A DNA stretch of 64,000 nucleotides from Kineococcus aurantiacus (GCF_013409345.1 NZ_JACCBB010000001.1:3658001-3722000); one strand, 5' to 3'; shown: positions 44,675 through 55,720, counted from the stretch's first letter. The notes: generated from the letters alone by a model not told the origin. Numbers and translations: made by a program.

Positions 44675-45856
44675 GTGAGCGCGCCGACCCAGCAGCCGGC
44701 CCGGCACCCAGGACGGCGCCGGGTCGGCGCGTCGCTGCCCGACTTCCCGTGGGACTCCCTCGCGGCCGCCAAGGCCCGCGCGGCGGCGCACCCGGGCGGC
44801 ATCGTGGACCTGTCGGTCGGGACGCCCGTCGACCCCACGCCGCAGGTCGTGGCCGACGCGCTGCGCTCGGCCGCCGACGCCCCCGGGTACCCGCAGACGT
44901 ACGGCACCGCGCCGCTGCGCGAGGCCGTCGCGGCCTGGTTCGCGCGCCGGCGCGGCGTGCCGTCGCTTGACCCCGACGGGGTCCTGCCGACCGTGGGGTC
45001 CAAGGAGCTCGTGGCCTGGCTGCCGTTCCTGCTGGGACTGGGCGAGGGCGACGTCGTCGCCCACCCGTCCGTGGCGTACCCGACGTACGACGTCGGGGCC
45101 CGGCTGGCGCGGGCGACGCCGCTGGGGGCCGACACCGTCGAGGAGCTGGAGGCCGCGTGGGCCGCCGGGGCCCGCGTCCGGCTGCTGTGGCTGAACTCGC
45201 CCGCCAACCCCACCGGCGCGGTCCGCTCGGCCGCCGAGCTGGCGGCCCTGGTCGCCTGGGCCCGCGCCCACGACGTCGTCGTGGCCTCCGACGAGTGCTA
45301 CGCCGAGCTGGGCTGGGGTCCCCGGCACGACACCACGGCCGGCGGCCTCGTCGCGTCCGTGCTCGACCCCAGGGTGTGTGGTGACGATCACACGGGTCTG
45401 CTCGTGGCGTACTCGACGTCCAAGCAGTCCAACCTGGCCGGCTACCGCGCGGCGTTCCTGGCCGGTGACGTGGCCCTGGTGCGCGAGCTGCTGGAACTGC
45501 GCAAGCACGCCGGGATGATCGTGCCCTGGCCCGTGCAGGTCGCGCTGCGGGCCGCCCTCAGCGACGACGAGCACGTCGCGGTCCAGCGCGAGCGGTACCG
45601 CGCGCGCCGCGACACGCTGCGAGAGGCGTTGCAGCGCGCCGGTTTCCGCATCGACGCCTCCGAGGCGGGCCTGTACCTGTGGAGCACCCGCGACGAGCCG
45701 GCGCGCACGACCGTGGACCTGCTGGCCGACCGCGGGGTCCTCGTGGCCCCCGGCGACTTCTACGGCCCGCCCGGCGCGCGGCACGTCCGGGTCGCCCTGA
45801 CCGGCAGCGACGAGCGCGTCGCCCAGGTGCCCGGGCGGCTGGCCGACCTCGCGTGA
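44675..45856 (+). CDS. dapC: Succinyldiaminopimelate transaminase
   Basis: PLP-dependent class I/II aminotransferase of the succinylase branch of lysine/diaminopimelate synthesis, 393 residues. The PLP lysine is in STSKQSNLAGYR (about residue 251), with NSPANPTGA (about 175) and the DECYAE motif (about 208). A short insertion around RVCGDDHTG occurs before the lysine. The DapC identity follows from the neighbours fdxA, dapD and dapE. GTG start one base after fdxA. Confidence 0.9.
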   Translation: MSAPTQQPARHPGRRRVGASLPDFPWDSLAAAKARAAAHPGGIVDLSVGTPVDPTPQVVADALRSAADAPGYPQTYGTAPLREAVAAWFARRRGVPSLDPDGVLPTVGSKELVAWLPFLLGLGEGDVVAHPSVAYPTYDVGARLARATPLGADTVEELEAAWAAGARVRLLWLNSPANPTGAVRSAAELAALVAWARAHDVVVASDECYAELGWGPRHDTTAGGLVASVLDPRVCGDDHTGLLVAYSTSKQSNLAGYRAAFLAGDVALVRELLELRKHAGMIVPWPVQVALRAALSDDEHVAVQRERYRARRDTLREALQRAGFRIDASEAGLYLWSTRDEPARTTVDLLADRGVLVAPGDFYGPPGARHVRVALTGSDERVAQVPGRLADLA

Positions 45857-45898
45857 GCGCGCGGCGGACCGGTGTTGGGCCCGGTCCACGGTGCCGGG

Positions 45899-45910
45899 TA
45901 CGGTCGCGAC

Positions 45911-45913
<3 letters not shown>
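45899..45913 (+). promoter_or_regulatory. Leaderless promoter of gltA
   Basis: TACGGT ends 6 bases before the ATG, with TTGGGC as a possible -35 at 45875, spaced 18 bases. Confidence 0.55.
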
Positions 45914-47193
<1,280 letters not shown>

Positions 47194-47197
<4 letters not shown>

Positions 47198-48123
47198 CCG
47201 CCCAGCCGGATCTGGACCCCGCCCCGGGGCACCCCGGTGGCGGTGGTCACCCAGCCCCGCCCCGAGGACGAGCGCGTCCAGCGCGACCCCTCGACGCTGA
47301 CCTCGGTGATGTCGTACGTCCCGGCGCTGGCCACGGCCCAGCCGCCCACGGCCCACGCCAGGCGCGAGGCGTCCTCGCCGTCGAGGGTGAACTCCAGCGC
47401 GCGCCCGCTCGTGCCCGCCACGACCGACGGGCGCGCCGTCGTGACCTGCGTCGCGGCCGCGTCGGCCACGCGCTGGGCCGTGGGGGTCAGCTGCTCGTCG
47501 CCGCCGGCCTCCTGGGGCGTCGTGACGTCGCGCAAGTGGCAGCTGAAACCGCCGGGGGTGAACCCGGTCAGCGCCGAGGCCACGAGCCGGGCCTCGGCCT
47601 CGTGGTCGCCGTAGGCCAGCGGGAACCCGCTGCGCTGCACCCGCTGCGCCGCGTCGGTGACCGGCAGGTCGCGGTAGCCGTCCACCTCCACCAGGGCGTC
47701 GTAGAAGGCGTTCGTGGCGAAGACCGGGTCCTGGACCTGCTCGGGCGTGCCCCAGCCCTGCGACGGGCGCTGCTGGAACAGGCCCAGGGAGTCGCGGTCG
47801 CCGTGGTCGAGGTTGCGCAGCCCCGACTCCTGCACGACCGTCGCGACCGCGATGGTCGCCGCGCGCGCGGGCAGCCCGCGGCGCACCGACAGCCCCACGA
47901 CCGTGGCCGCGTTCGCGGCCTGCTCGGGGGACATCGACGTCGACTCGCCGTCGACGGTGGCCGAGCAGCGCTCGACGACGACCGGGGCGTCGGGGGAGCG
48001 GGTGACCCACACGACGCCGCCGGTCACGACGACACCCGCGGCGAGCAGCGTCGTGAGCAGCCGCAGGCGGCGGGTGCGCCGGACGCCGGGGGGCGTGCGT
48101 CGCGTCCGGGGGCGGGTGGGCAC
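47194..48123 (-). CDS. Membrane-anchored lysozyme-like (lytic transglycosylase-type) protein
   Basis: A 309-residue protein with a basic N-terminus, one helix (LLTTLLAAGVVVTGGVVWV) and an extracytoplasmic domain. That domain contains VVQESGLRNLDHGDRDSLGLFQQRPSQGWGT. The Glu and the GLFQQRPSQGWG segment recall the goose-type lysozyme/transglycosylase fold, but a peptidoglycan activity is inferred. Streptomyces has similar proteins of unknown role. It starts one base after the dapD stop, so the two form an operon. Confidence 0.65.
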
Positions 48124-48124
48124 C

Positions 48125-49108
48125 TCAGTTGGCGTGCAGCGCCGCGTTGAGCTCGACCTTGACGCCCCTGCGCGGCAGCGCCTCGACCTGCCCGGTGAGG
48201 GAGTTGCGGCGGAACAGCAGCCCGTCCGAGCCCGACAGCGCGCGCGCGGACACGACCCGCTGCACGGTGCCGTCCTCGCCCAGCAGCGTCACCTTCGTGC
48301 CGGCCGTGACGTACGTGCCGGCCTCCACGACGCAGTCGTCGCCCAGGCTGATGCCGGTGCCCGAGTTCGCGCCCAGCAGCGTGCGCTCACCGATGCGCAC
48401 GACCTCCTTGCCGCCGCCGGACAGCGTGCCCATGATCGAGGCGCCGCCGCCGACGTCGGAGCCGTCCCCCACGACGACGCCCGCGGAGACGCGGCCCTCG
48501 ACCATGGAGACGCCGACCGTGCCGGCGTTGAAGTTCACGAACCCCTCGTGCATCACGGTGGTGCCCTCGGCCAGGTGCGCGCCCAGGCGGACGCGGTCGG
48601 CGTCGGCGATCCGGACGCCCGTGGGCGCCACGTAGTCGGTCATCCGCGGGAACTTGTCGATCCCGAACACCGTCACCGGGCCCACGTTGGCCCGCAGGGC
48701 CAGCCGGGTCCGCTCGAAGTCGGCGACCGCGCACGGGCCGTGGTTGGTCCACACGACGTTGGCCAGCACCCCGAACAGCCCGTCGAGGTTCGCCCCGTGC
48801 GGGGCGACGAGCCGGTGCGAGAGCAGGTGCAGGCGCAGGTAGGCGTCCGCGGTGTCGGCCGGGGGCGCGTCGAGGTCGATCTCGACGGTCACGACGCGCT
48901 GGCGGGTGCGGCGGTGGACGTCGTCGTCCTCCAGGGCCGCCAGCTCGGCCGGCACGCCGTAGGAGCTCGTGGAGGCCGGGTCGCCCAGGGCGGGGAAGGG
49001 GAACCAGACGTCGAGCACCGTGCCGTCCGCGGCGTACGTCGCCAGGCCGTGGCCCCAGGCGCGGCGGCCGCGGGCGGTGTGCGTCTGTCCGGTGCTCTGC
49101 TCGCTCAC
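48125..49108 (-). CDS. dapD: 2,3,4,5-tetrahydropyridine-2,6-dicarboxylate N-succinyltransferase
   Basis: Transfers succinyl from succinyl-CoA to tetrahydrodipicolinate on the lysine/diaminopimelate pathway. The 327-residue actinobacterial-type DapD has a left-handed beta-helix built from repeats ([52 protein letters not shown]). GTG start chosen because TAGGGT lies 7 bases upstream. The open frame adds 15 residues with no support. It is followed by a lysozyme-like gene on the same strand and is divergent from dapE. Confidence 0.95.
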   Translation of the reverse strand: MSEQSTGQTHTARGRRAWGHGLATYAADGTVLDVWFPFPALGDPASTSSYGVPAELAALEDDDVHRRTRQRVVTVEIDLDAPPADTADAYLRLHLLSHRLVAPHGANLDGLFGVLANVVWTNHGPCAVADFERTRLALRANVGPVTVFGIDKFPRMTDYVAPTGVRIADADRVRLGAHLAEGTTVMHEGFVNFNAGTVGVSMVEGRVSAGVVVGDGSDVGGGASIMGTLSGGGKEVVRIGERTLLGANSGTGISLGDDCVVEAGTYVTAGTKVTLLGEDGTVQRVVSARALSGSDGLLFRRNSLTGQVEALPRRGVKVELNAALHAN

Positions 49109-49121
49109 CCGCCCGACCCTA
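49106..49121 (-). promoter_or_regulatory. Leaderless -10 of dapD
   Basis: On the minus strand TAGGGT (49116-49121) ends 7 bases before the dapD GTG. Confidence 0.5.
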
Positions 49122-49178
49122 CAAGCGGACGGCCCGCGGGCCCGACCGTCCACGAGGGGGTGCGCGCCCGCCCGTGGC

Positions 49179-49194
49179 TAGGGTGAGCGGCGTG
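49179..49194 (+). promoter_or_regulatory. Leaderless -10 of dapE
   Basis: TAGGGT ends 7 bases before the dapE GTG. It is the same motif and spacing as for the divergent dapD 80 bases away. Confidence 0.5.
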
Positions 49195-50316
49195 AGCGTG
49201 CCGACCCCCTCCCTGGACCTCGCCGACCCGGCGATCGACGTCGTGGAGCTGACCCGACGGCTGTGCGACATCCCCTCGGTCAGCGGTGACGAGCAGGCCC
49301 TGGCCGACGCCGTCGAGGCCGCGCTGCGGGCGCTGCCGGGCCTGGAGGTCACCCGCGACGGCGACGCCGTCGTGGCCCGCACCACCCTGGGCCGGCCCGA
49401 GCGGGTCCTGCTCGCCGGGCACCTGGACACCGTCCCGCTCACCGACCCGCCGAACCTGCCCGTGCGCCGCGAGCAGCACCCCGTCGACGGCGACGTGCTG
49501 GTGGGGCGCGGGACGTGCGACATGAAGGGCGGCGTCGGCGTGGCCCTGGCCCTGGCCCGCCGCGTCAGCGCCGCCGGGGCCGACGCCCGGCGCGACGTGA
49601 CCTTCGTGTTCTACGACCACGAGGAGGTCGAGGCGGCCCGCAACGGCCTGGGGCGCCTGGCGCGCAACGCCCCCCACCTCCTCGCGGCGGACTTCGCGGT
49701 CCTGCTCGAGCCGTCGTCGGCGATCGTGGAGGGCGGCTGCAACGGCACCCTGCGCGCCGAGGTCACCACCACGGGCAAGGCCGCGCACTCGGCCCGCCCG
49801 TGGCGCGGGCGCAACGCGATCCACGACGCCGCCCCCGTGCTGGCCCGGCTCGCGGCGTACACCCCCCGCGAGGTCGAGGTCGAGGGGCTGGTGTTCCGCG
49901 AGGCCCTCAACGCCGTGCTGGTCTCCGGCGGCGTGGCGACCAACGTCATCCCCGACCGCTGCGTCGTCACCGTCAACTACCGCTTCGCCCCCGCCGTCGA
50001 CGCCGCCGGGGCCGAGGCGCACGTGCGGGAGGTGCTCGACGGCTTCGACGTGCGGGTCGTCGACGCCGCCGACGGCGCCCGGCCCGGGCTGCACCTGCCC
50101 GCGGCCGCCGACTTCGTGGCCCGCACCGGGGCCGCGCCGCTGCCGAAGTACGGCTGGACCGACGTGGCGCGGTTCTCCGCCCTGGGGGTCCCGGCCGTCA
50201 ACTACGGCCCCGGCGACAACGCCACGGCCCACGCCGACGACGAGCGGTGCCGCACCGCGGAGATCGAGCAGTGCCTGCAGGTGCTCTCCGACTGGCTGGC
50301 GGGGGGTGTCGCGTGA
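49192..50316 (+). CDS. dapE: Succinyl-diaminopimelate desuccinylase
   Basis: Zinc-dependent M20 deacylase of lysine/diaminopimelate synthesis, 374 residues. Metal and catalytic residues appear in LLAGHLDTVPL (His, Asp), GRGTCDMKGG (Asp), FVFYDHEEVE (Glu base and ligand) and VNYGPGDNATAHADDE (His). GTG start with TAGGGT 7 bases upstream. An in-frame extension to an upstream start (49174) lies inside the promoter. Its stop overlaps the next gene (GTGA). The succinylase dap set here is dapC, dapD, dapE. Confidence 0.94.
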   Translation: MSVPTPSLDLADPAIDVVELTRRLCDIPSVSGDEQALADAVEAALRALPGLEVTRDGDAVVARTTLGRPERVLLAGHLDTVPLTDPPNLPVRREQHPVDGDVLVGRGTCDMKGGVGVALALARRVSAAGADARRDVTFVFYDHEEVEAARNGLGRLARNAPHLLAADFAVLLEPSSAIVEGGCNGTLRAEVTTTGKAAHSARPWRGRNAIHDAAPVLARLAAYTPREVEVEGLVFREALNAVLVSGGVATNVIPDRCVVTVNYRFAPAVDAAGAEAHVREVLDGFDVRVVDAADGARPGLHLPAAADFVARTGAAPLPKYGWTDVARFSALGVPAVNYGPGDNATAHADDERCRTAEIEQCLQVLSDWLAGGVA

Positions 50317-50948
50317 GCACGATCTGCCTGTACGGCAGCGCCTCCGGCGGCATCGACCCCGCGCACGTGGAGCTGGCCGCCACGGTGGGCCGGCTCATCG
50401 GCGAACGCGGCCACGACCTCGTCTACGGCGGGGGCGGGACGTCGGTCATGGGTGCGGCCGAGGCCGCCGCCCGCGCCGCCGGGGCGCGCACCACCGGCGT
50501 CATGCCCCAGGCCCTCATGGACCTGGAGCTGCCCCCGGCCGGGCTCGGCGAGCTCGTCGTCACCGCCGACATGCGCCAGCGCAAGGCCGAGATGGACGCC
50601 CGCGCCGACGCCTTCGTCGTCCTGCCCGGCGGGCTGGGGACCCTGGAGGAGCTGTTCGAGATCTGGGTGGCCCGCACCATCGGCCTGCACACCAAGCCGA
50701 TGGCCGTCCTCGACTGCGACGGCCACTACGCCGGGCTGCGCACCTGGCTGGAGGGCCTGGTCGAGCGCGGCTTCGCCCGGCCGCTGGTCTTCGACGTCGT
50801 CCTGTGGACCGACGACCCCGCCCAGGCGCTGGACTTCCTGGAGCGGGCCCCGCGCGAGCGCGTGACGCTGCCCAGCTCCGAGATCGTCGGCTCCTTCGCC
50901 GAGTACCCCACCGACGGGCCGGGCGGGCCGGGAGGGGGCGCGTCGTGA
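50313..50948 (+). CDS. LOG-family (TIGR00730) protein
   Basis: A 211-residue Rossmann protein of the LONELY GUY/cytokinin riboside 5'-monophosphate phosphoribohydrolase family. The hallmarks are YGGGGTSVMG near residue 43 and PGGLGTLEELFE near 108, with the catalytic Arg-Glu pair. Bacterial LOG proteins release adenine-type bases from nucleotides. A phytohormone role cannot be claimed here. GTG start overlapping the dapE stop, and the next gene overlaps its stop. It is therefore translationally coupled to lysine genes, as in other actinobacteria. Confidence 0.88.
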   Translation: MSTICLYGSASGGIDPAHVELAATVGRLIGERGHDLVYGGGGTSVMGAAEAAARAAGARTTGVMPQALMDLELPPAGLGELVVTADMRQRKAEMDARADAFVVLPGGLGTLEELFEIWVARTIGLHTKPMAVLDCDGHYAGLRTWLEGLVERGFARPLVFDVVLWTDDPAQALDFLERAPRERVTLPSSEIVGSFAEYPTDGPGGPGGGAS

Positions 50949-51226
50949 CGCTCGTGCTGCTGGTCCTCGTGCTGCTGGTCGTCGGGGCCGTGGCCGCCGT
51001 CGTCACCGGCCGCGTCAGCGGCGGCCTGGGGCCCGCCACCTCCACGCGCCCCTACCGGGGCCTGCCCGAGGGGCCCGTCGTGGCCGCCGACGTCGACGCC
51101 GTGCGCTTCTCCCTGGGGCTGCGCGGCTACCGGATGGACGAGGTCGACGCCGTCCTGGACCGGCTGCGCGAGGAGATCCGCGAACGCGACGACGAGCTCG
51201 CTGCCTGGCGCAGCGCGGAGGACTGA
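50945..51226 (+). CDS. DivIVA-domain small membrane protein
   Basis: A 93-residue protein with one N-terminal helix (TLVLLVLVLLVVGAVAAVV) and a C-terminal DivIVA-type coiled-coil start: FSLGLRGYRMDEVDAVLDRL. This GYRMDEVDAVLDR pattern is typical of actinobacterial DivIVA-domain proteins, which can mark cell poles or septa. The role of this small version is unknown. Start and stop are coupled to its neighbours (GTGA overlap upstream). Confidence 0.82.
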   Translation: MTLVLLVLVLLVVGAVAAVVTGRVSGGLGPATSTRPYRGLPEGPVVAADVDAVRFSLGLRGYRMDEVDAVLDRLREEIRERDDELAAWRSAED

Positions 51227-51229
51227 CCC

Positions 51230-51715
51230 GTGGCGCGCACCGTCGACTTCACCGCCTCCGCCGTCGTCACCGGCCGCGTGCGGCACGTCTTCGACGTCCT
51301 GACCGACTGGCCCCGCCAGACCGCGTGGGTGCCGGCCACCGTCGTCGTCCGCGTCCCCGGCACGCCCGTGCGCGCCGTGGGGGAGCGGTTCGTCGCCACC
51401 ACGGCGCTGGGCCCCCTCGCGCTCGTCGACTCCATGGAGGTGCGCCGCCTCGTCGTCCCCGACGGGTCCACCGGCGAACCCGGCCGGGTCGGGATCGTCA
51501 AGACCGGTGACGTCCTGGGCGGCACCGTCGAGCTCGTCGTGCGCCCCCTGGAGGACGGACGGGTCGGGATCGAGTGGACCGAGCACGTCCTCGTCCGCCC
51601 CCGCGGGCTGGCCCGGCTGGCCGCCCTGGGGGGCCCGCTGCCGGGCCTGGTGGGCAAGGTCGCGTTCGAGGCGGTCCTGCGGCGGGCGGCCGACGACCTG
51701 CGCTCGCCGTCGTGA
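51230..51715 (+). CDS. SRPBCC-family (START/polyketide-cyclase-like) protein
   Basis: A 161-residue soluble protein with a hydrophobic-ligand-binding fold: RTVDFTASAVVTGRVRHVFDVLTDWPRQTAWVPAT at the N-terminus and the long C-terminal helix (VAFEAVLRRAADDLRS). The family includes lipid or polyketide binders and stress proteins. The specific ligand is unknown. GTG start 3 bases after the DivIVA-domain gene. Its stop overlaps the next gene (GTGA). Confidence 0.8.
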   Translation: MARTVDFTASAVVTGRVRHVFDVLTDWPRQTAWVPATVVVRVPGTPVRAVGERFVATTALGPLALVDSMEVRRLVVPDGSTGEPGRVGIVKTGDVLGGTVELVVRPLEDGRVGIEWTEHVLVRPRGLARLAALGGPLPGLVGKVAFEAVLRRAADDLRSPS

Positions 51716-52947
51716 CGGCGCTGGCCACGGGCTCCCGGCCGTCGTGGCCGGCCCGGGCCCACCTGCGCTGGCTGCGCACCCCCGCCACCGTGCGGGTGCT
51801 CGTCGTCTACGCCCTCGCCCGGCTGTTCACCGCCGCCGTGCTGGCCGAGGTGGCCCGCTTCCAGCCCGCCAGCACCTGGACGACCGAGGACCCCGGCTAC
51901 GGCGGGATGCTCGGCATGTGGGACGCGGACTGGTACGGCCGCATCGCCGAGGAGGGGTACCCGCGCTCGGTCCCGCTGGGCCCGGCCGGCGACGTGCAGC
52001 AGTCGCAGCTGGCCTTCTACCCGCTGGCCCCGCTGCTGGCCCGGCTGCTCATGACCACGGGGCTGCCGTTCACCGCGGCCGGCGCGGTCGTGTCGCTGGT
52101 CGCCGGGGCCGCCGCGGCGTGCGGCGTGCACGCCCTGCTGCTGCGGGTGCTGGCCCGCCGCGCGGGGCCCGCGGTCGCGCGGCGCGGCGCGTGGGCGGCC
52201 GCGGTCCTGTTCTGCGTCTCCCCGCCGTCGCTGGTCTTCCAGGTCCCCTACACCGAGGGCCCGGCCCTGGCCCTGCTCGTGGCGTTCCTGCTGTGCCTGC
52301 ACGCGGGCCGCTACGGCCCGGCGGCGCTGGTGGCGGTCCTGCTGGGCCTGACCCGGCCCGTCGCCGTGCCGCTGTCCGTCGTCGTGGTCGTCCACCTGGG
52401 GCTGCGGGCGCTGGCCGGGTACCGCGCGGGGGCCCGCCTGGGCGGGCGCGAGGCCGTGCGCTGCCTGGGGCTGCTGGCCGCCTCCGGGGCCGCGGGGCTG
52501 CTGTGGCCCCTGCTGGCCTGGCAGCTGACGGGGCAGCGCGACGCCTACACCGCCACCATGGGCGCCTGGCGCGCCGGCGGGCGGGTCGTGCCCCTGGAGC
52601 CGTGGTGGGGCATCTCGCAGTACGTCCTGGGCCCGCTGGGGCCGCTGCTGCTGGCCGTGGCCCTGGGGCTGTACGCCTGGGGGGTGCTGTCGCGGCGCGC
52701 GCGGGTGCTCGGGCCCGAGCTGCGCGCGTGGTGCCTGGCCTACGTCGGGTACCTGCTGCTGGTCCTGGACCCCTTCACGAGCCTGTTCCGGTACCTGATC
52801 TTCCTCTTCCCCCTGGGGGCGCTCGTCGCCACGCGCCCGGGCCGCCGGTCGCCGCTGACGGCGTGGGTCGTGTGTTCGCTTGCGCTGCAGGTCGTCTGGA
52901 TCGCCTGGCTGTGGCGCTTCTCCCCGCCGGCCGACTGGCCGCCGTGA
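51712..52947 (+). CDS. PIG-V-like membrane mannosyltransferase
   Basis: A 411-residue multi-helix protein with about nine predicted helices. An early luminal/extracytoplasmic motif MWDADWYGRIAEEGYP (about residue 65) matches the PIG-V family (WD-x-WY-x-x-IA-x-x-GYP), which transfers mannose from polyprenyl-phosphate-mannose. It therefore probably helps build mannosylated lipids or glycoproteins at the outer side of the membrane. GTG start overlapping the SRPBCC stop. It is the last gene of the run that begins with dapE. Confidence 0.82.
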   Translation: MTALATGSRPSWPARAHLRWLRTPATVRVLVVYALARLFTAAVLAEVARFQPASTWTTEDPGYGGMLGMWDADWYGRIAEEGYPRSVPLGPAGDVQQSQLAFYPLAPLLARLLMTTGLPFTAAGAVVSLVAGAAAACGVHALLLRVLARRAGPAVARRGAWAAAVLFCVSPPSLVFQVPYTEGPALALLVAFLLCLHAGRYGPAALVAVLLGLTRPVAVPLSVVVVVHLGLRALAGYRAGARLGGREAVRCLGLLAASGAAGLLWPLLAWQLTGQRDAYTATMGAWRAGGRVVPLEPWWGISQYVLGPLGPLLLAVALGLYAWGVLSRRARVLGPELRAWCLAYVGYLLLVLDPFTSLFRYLIFLFPLGALVATRPGRRSPLTAWVVCSLALQVVWIAWLWRFSPPADWPP

Positions 52948-53090
52948 CCGGTGCGTGATCGTCGGCGTGCCCCTGAGCCCGATCGGGGTCGGCGGTGGGG
53001 GATGATGGACCCAACACGTCGGCCCTCCGGGTGCTCAGGCACCCGGTGGCGGGGTCCGGCGCGCACGAGACGACGAGAGGGAGCACGCCG

Positions 53091-53258
53091 ATGGCGGCCA
53101 TGAAGCCGAGGACCGGGGACGGTCCGCTGGAGGTCACCAAGGAAGGGCGCGGCATCGTCCTTCGGATGCCGCTGGAAGGCGGGGGCCGGCTCGTGGTGGA
53201 GATGACTCCGGACGAGGCCAAGGCGCTCGGAGAGGCCATCACCTCGGTGGTGGGCTGA
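53091..53258 (+). CDS. DUF3117 small protein
   Basis: A 55-residue protein highly conserved in actinobacteria: MAAMKPRTGDGPLEVTKEGR, followed by a strand-rich part. Function unknown. ATG with GAGAGGG upstream. Transcription from its own promoter is likely because a GGGTG-CTCAG-CACCC-type hairpin lies in the leader and a strong terminator follows. Confidence 0.88.
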   Translation: MAAMKPRTGDGPLEVTKEGRGIVLRMPLEGGGRLVVEMTPDEAKALGEAITSVVG

Positions 53259-53268
53259 GGGACCTCAG

Positions 53269-53299
53269 CGGGGCGGGCACCGGGTCGGTGCCCGCCCCG
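53269..53299 (+). terminator. Terminator of the DUF3117 gene
   Basis: A perfect 14-bp stem (CGGGGCGGGCACCG) with a GGT loop. Confidence 0.85.
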
Positions 53300-53351
53300 A
53301 GCCGTCTGCACGCACCACCCCCAGGACAGGCCACCAGAGTCAGGACGCACC

Positions 53352-54911
53352 GTGAGCACCTCTCCCGACACCCCGCCCGTGGCCGCGGCGGCGCCAGAGC
53401 TGCGCCGCCGGCCCGCCCCGACCGTCGAGGTGCGCCGCGCCGGCGCGGCCGCCGCCGACCTCACCGGCTTCGACGTGCTCGCGGTCCCGGTGGCCGCCGG
53501 GGAGGGCGAGGACGCACCCCTGCAGCCGCGCCCGGGCGCGGCCGACGCGGCGGTCCGCTACGGCGTCGACCTGGGCGCGGTGTGCGCGGCCGAGGAGGTC
53601 ACCGGCGCCGCCGCGACCGTGACGCGGCTGCCCGTGCCCGCCCCCGACGGCAGCCCCCGCCGGCTGCTCGTCGTGGGCGTGGGGGACTCCTCGGTCACGG
53701 CCCTGCGCCGCAGCGGCGCGGCCCTGGCCCGCGCCACCGGCAGCGCCGACGTGGCCACGACCCTCGCCGACGGCGTCGGGCCGGCCGGCACGCGCGCCTT
53801 CGTCGAGGGCTTCCTGCTGGCCTCGCACGCCCCGCCCGTCAGCGGCCGCCGGGCCGCGGCGGAGGTGGCCCCGCGCCGCCTCGCCCTGCTCGGCGACGTC
53901 GACGCCGCCGACGTGCGGCACGCGGAGGTGACCGCGGGCGCGACGGTCCTGACCCGCGACCTCGCGGCGACCCCCTCCAACCTCAAGGACCCGCAGTGGC
54001 TCACCGCGCAGGTCCACGAGCTCGCCGCGGGCCTGCGCCTGAAGGTCGACGTGCGCGACGAGGCCCGGCTGCGCCGGGAGGGCTTCGGCGGCCTGCTGGC
54101 CGTGGGGGCCGGCTCGGCCTCCTCCCCGGCGCTGGTCCAGGTCGGCTGGACCCCGCGCGCGACCCCGGGCGCCCCGCACGTGGTGCTGGTCGGCAAGGGC
54201 ATCACCTACGACACCGGTGGCCTGGGCATCAAGCCGCGCGAGTCGATGGTCGCCATGAAGACCGACATGGCGGGGGCGGCGGCCGTCCTGGCCGTGGTCC
54301 TGGCGGCCGCGCGCCTGAAGCTGCCCGTGAAGGTGACGGGGCTGCTGGCGCTGGCCGAGAACGCCTTCGGCGCCTCGTCCTACCGCCCCGGTGACGTCGT
54401 GACCCACTACGGCGGCCGGACCACCGAGGTCAACAACACCGACGCCGAGGGCCGGCTGGTGCTGGGCGACGCCCTCGCCTACGCCGACGCCGCGCTCGAC
54501 CCCGACGTCCTCGTCGACGTCGCGACCCTCACCGGCGCGGCCACCCTCGGCCTGGGCAAGCGGCACGCGCCGCTGTACTCGGCCGACCCGGCCCTGGTCC
54601 AGGAGCTGCTGGCCGCCTCGGCCGCCACGGGGGAGCGGCTGTGGCACATGCCGCTGGTCGAGGACTACGCCGCCTCGATCGACTCCGACGTCGCCGACGC
54701 CCGGCAGGTCACCACGACCCCCGGGCACGGGGCCGGTTCCATCGTCGCGGCCCTGTTCCTGCGGCCCTTCGCCGGCGCCCGCCGCTGGGCGCACCTGGAC
54801 ATCGCCGGCACCGGGCGCGCCGACGCCCCCGAGCACGAGGTCACCCGCGGCGCCACCGGCTTCGGCGCGCGGCTGCTGCTGGAGTGGCTGGAGACGTCGG
54901 TCGCCCGCTGA
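53352..54911 (+). CDS. pepA: Leucyl aminopeptidase (M17)
   Basis: A dimetal cytosolic aminopeptidase that removes N-terminal residues, 519 residues. The M17 hallmarks are GKGITYDTGGLGIKPRESMVAMKTDMAGAA (lysine and metal Asp) and the signature NTDAEGRL. GTG start. The N-terminal domain is longer than the minimal family. It is convergent with the O-methyltransferase gene. Confidence 0.94.
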   Translation: MSTSPDTPPVAAAAPELRRRPAPTVEVRRAGAAAADLTGFDVLAVPVAAGEGEDAPLQPRPGAADAAVRYGVDLGAVCAAEEVTGAAATVTRLPVPAPDGSPRRLLVVGVGDSSVTALRRSGAALARATGSADVATTLADGVGPAGTRAFVEGFLLASHAPPVSGRRAAAEVAPRRLALLGDVDAADVRHAEVTAGATVLTRDLAATPSNLKDPQWLTAQVHELAAGLRLKVDVRDEARLRREGFGGLLAVGAGSASSPALVQVGWTPRATPGAPHVVLVGKGITYDTGGLGIKPRESMVAMKTDMAGAAAVLAVVLAAARLKLPVKVTGLLALAENAFGASSYRPGDVVTHYGGRTTEVNNTDAEGRLVLGDALAYADAALDPDVLVDVATLTGAATLGLGKRHAPLYSADPALVQELLAASAATGERLWHMPLVEDYAASIDSDVADARQVTTTPGHGAGSIVAALFLRPFAGARRWAHLDIAGTGRADAPEHEVTRGATGFGARLLLEWLETSVAR

Positions 54912-54945
54912 GGGGGCGCGACCGGTGCGCTCCCGGCGGTGACCG

Positions 54946-55602
54946 TCAGCTGTTCTTGACCGCCAGGAGCAGGCCGTCCCCGGTGGGCAGGAGGGTGGGG
55001 AACCAGTTGCCGTCCTCCAGCACGACGCGGGCGACCTCGCGCAGCGCCGCGGTCGAGGTGTCGCGGACCGCGGGGTCGGTGACCCGGCCCTTCCACAGGG
55101 CGTCGTCGACGACGAGCAGCCCGCCGGGGCGCAGCAGCCGGTGGGCCTGCTCGAGGTAGGCGCCGTACTCGCGCTCGTCGCCGTCGAGCAGCACGAGGTC
55201 GTAGGCGCCGTCGGTGAGCCGGGGCAGCACCTCCAGGGCCCGGCCGTTGATGAACCGGGCGCGGTTGGGGCGGATGCCGTCGGCGGCGACGGCCTCGCGG
55301 GCCGCGCGCTGGGCCTCGCCGTCGGCGTCGATGGTGGTCACGACGCCGTCGTCGGCCATGCCGCGCAGCAGGCTGAGGGTGGACACCCCGGTGCCGGTCC
55401 CGACCTCGACGACGGTGCGGGCCCCGCCGGCCGCGGCGAGCACGGTGAGGGTCGCGGCGACACCGGTCGAGACGGGTTCGACGCCGAGGTCGGCCGCCCG
55501 GGCCCGGGCCCGTTCCAGGACGTCGTCCTCGGGCACGAACTGCTCGGCGTAGGCCCAGCTCGCGGGCTGCTTGCTGGTCGGGCGAGACGAAGACGTCGGC
55601 AC
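54946..55602 (-). CDS. SAM-dependent O-methyltransferase (MT3/caffeoyl-CoA-type)
   Basis: A 218-residue class I methyltransferase of the O-methyltransferase family 3. SAM motif I reads [16 protein letters not shown] (about residue 65), with VVTTIDAD as the acidic strand and the family-typical [37 protein letters not shown]. It is conserved next to sigE in actinobacteria. The substrate is unknown. Leaderless GTG with TAGATT 6 bases upstream. Confidence 0.88.
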   Translation of the reverse strand: MPTSSSRPTSKQPASWAYAEQFVPEDDVLERARARAADLGVEPVSTGVAATLTVLAAAGGARTVVEVGTGTGVSTLSLLRGMADDGVVTTIDADGEAQRAAREAVAADGIRPNRARFINGRALEVLPRLTDGAYDLVLLDGDEREYGAYLEQAHRLLRPGGLLVVDDALWKGRVTDPAVRDTSTAALREVARVVLEDGNWFPTLLPTGDGLLLAVKNS

Positions 55603-55614
55603 GTCCGCAATCTA
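55600..55614 (-). promoter_or_regulatory. Leaderless -10 of the O-methyltransferase gene
   Basis: On the minus strand TAGATT (55609-55614) ends 6 bases before the GTG. Confidence 0.5.
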
Positions 55615-55720
55615 GTGCACGCCCCGATCTCACCCGACGTGCCGAGACGATCGCGCACCGTGCTGAAGCTCCGGGTCGGCTGCGCGGGAGCTGTGAACTC
55701 CCCGCGCGTCGCCCGACCGG

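Noticed and set aside
45377-45395. GTGTGGTGACGATCACAC palindrome as an operator
   Set aside because: It lies inside dapC and encodes part of the protein. No promoter is near.
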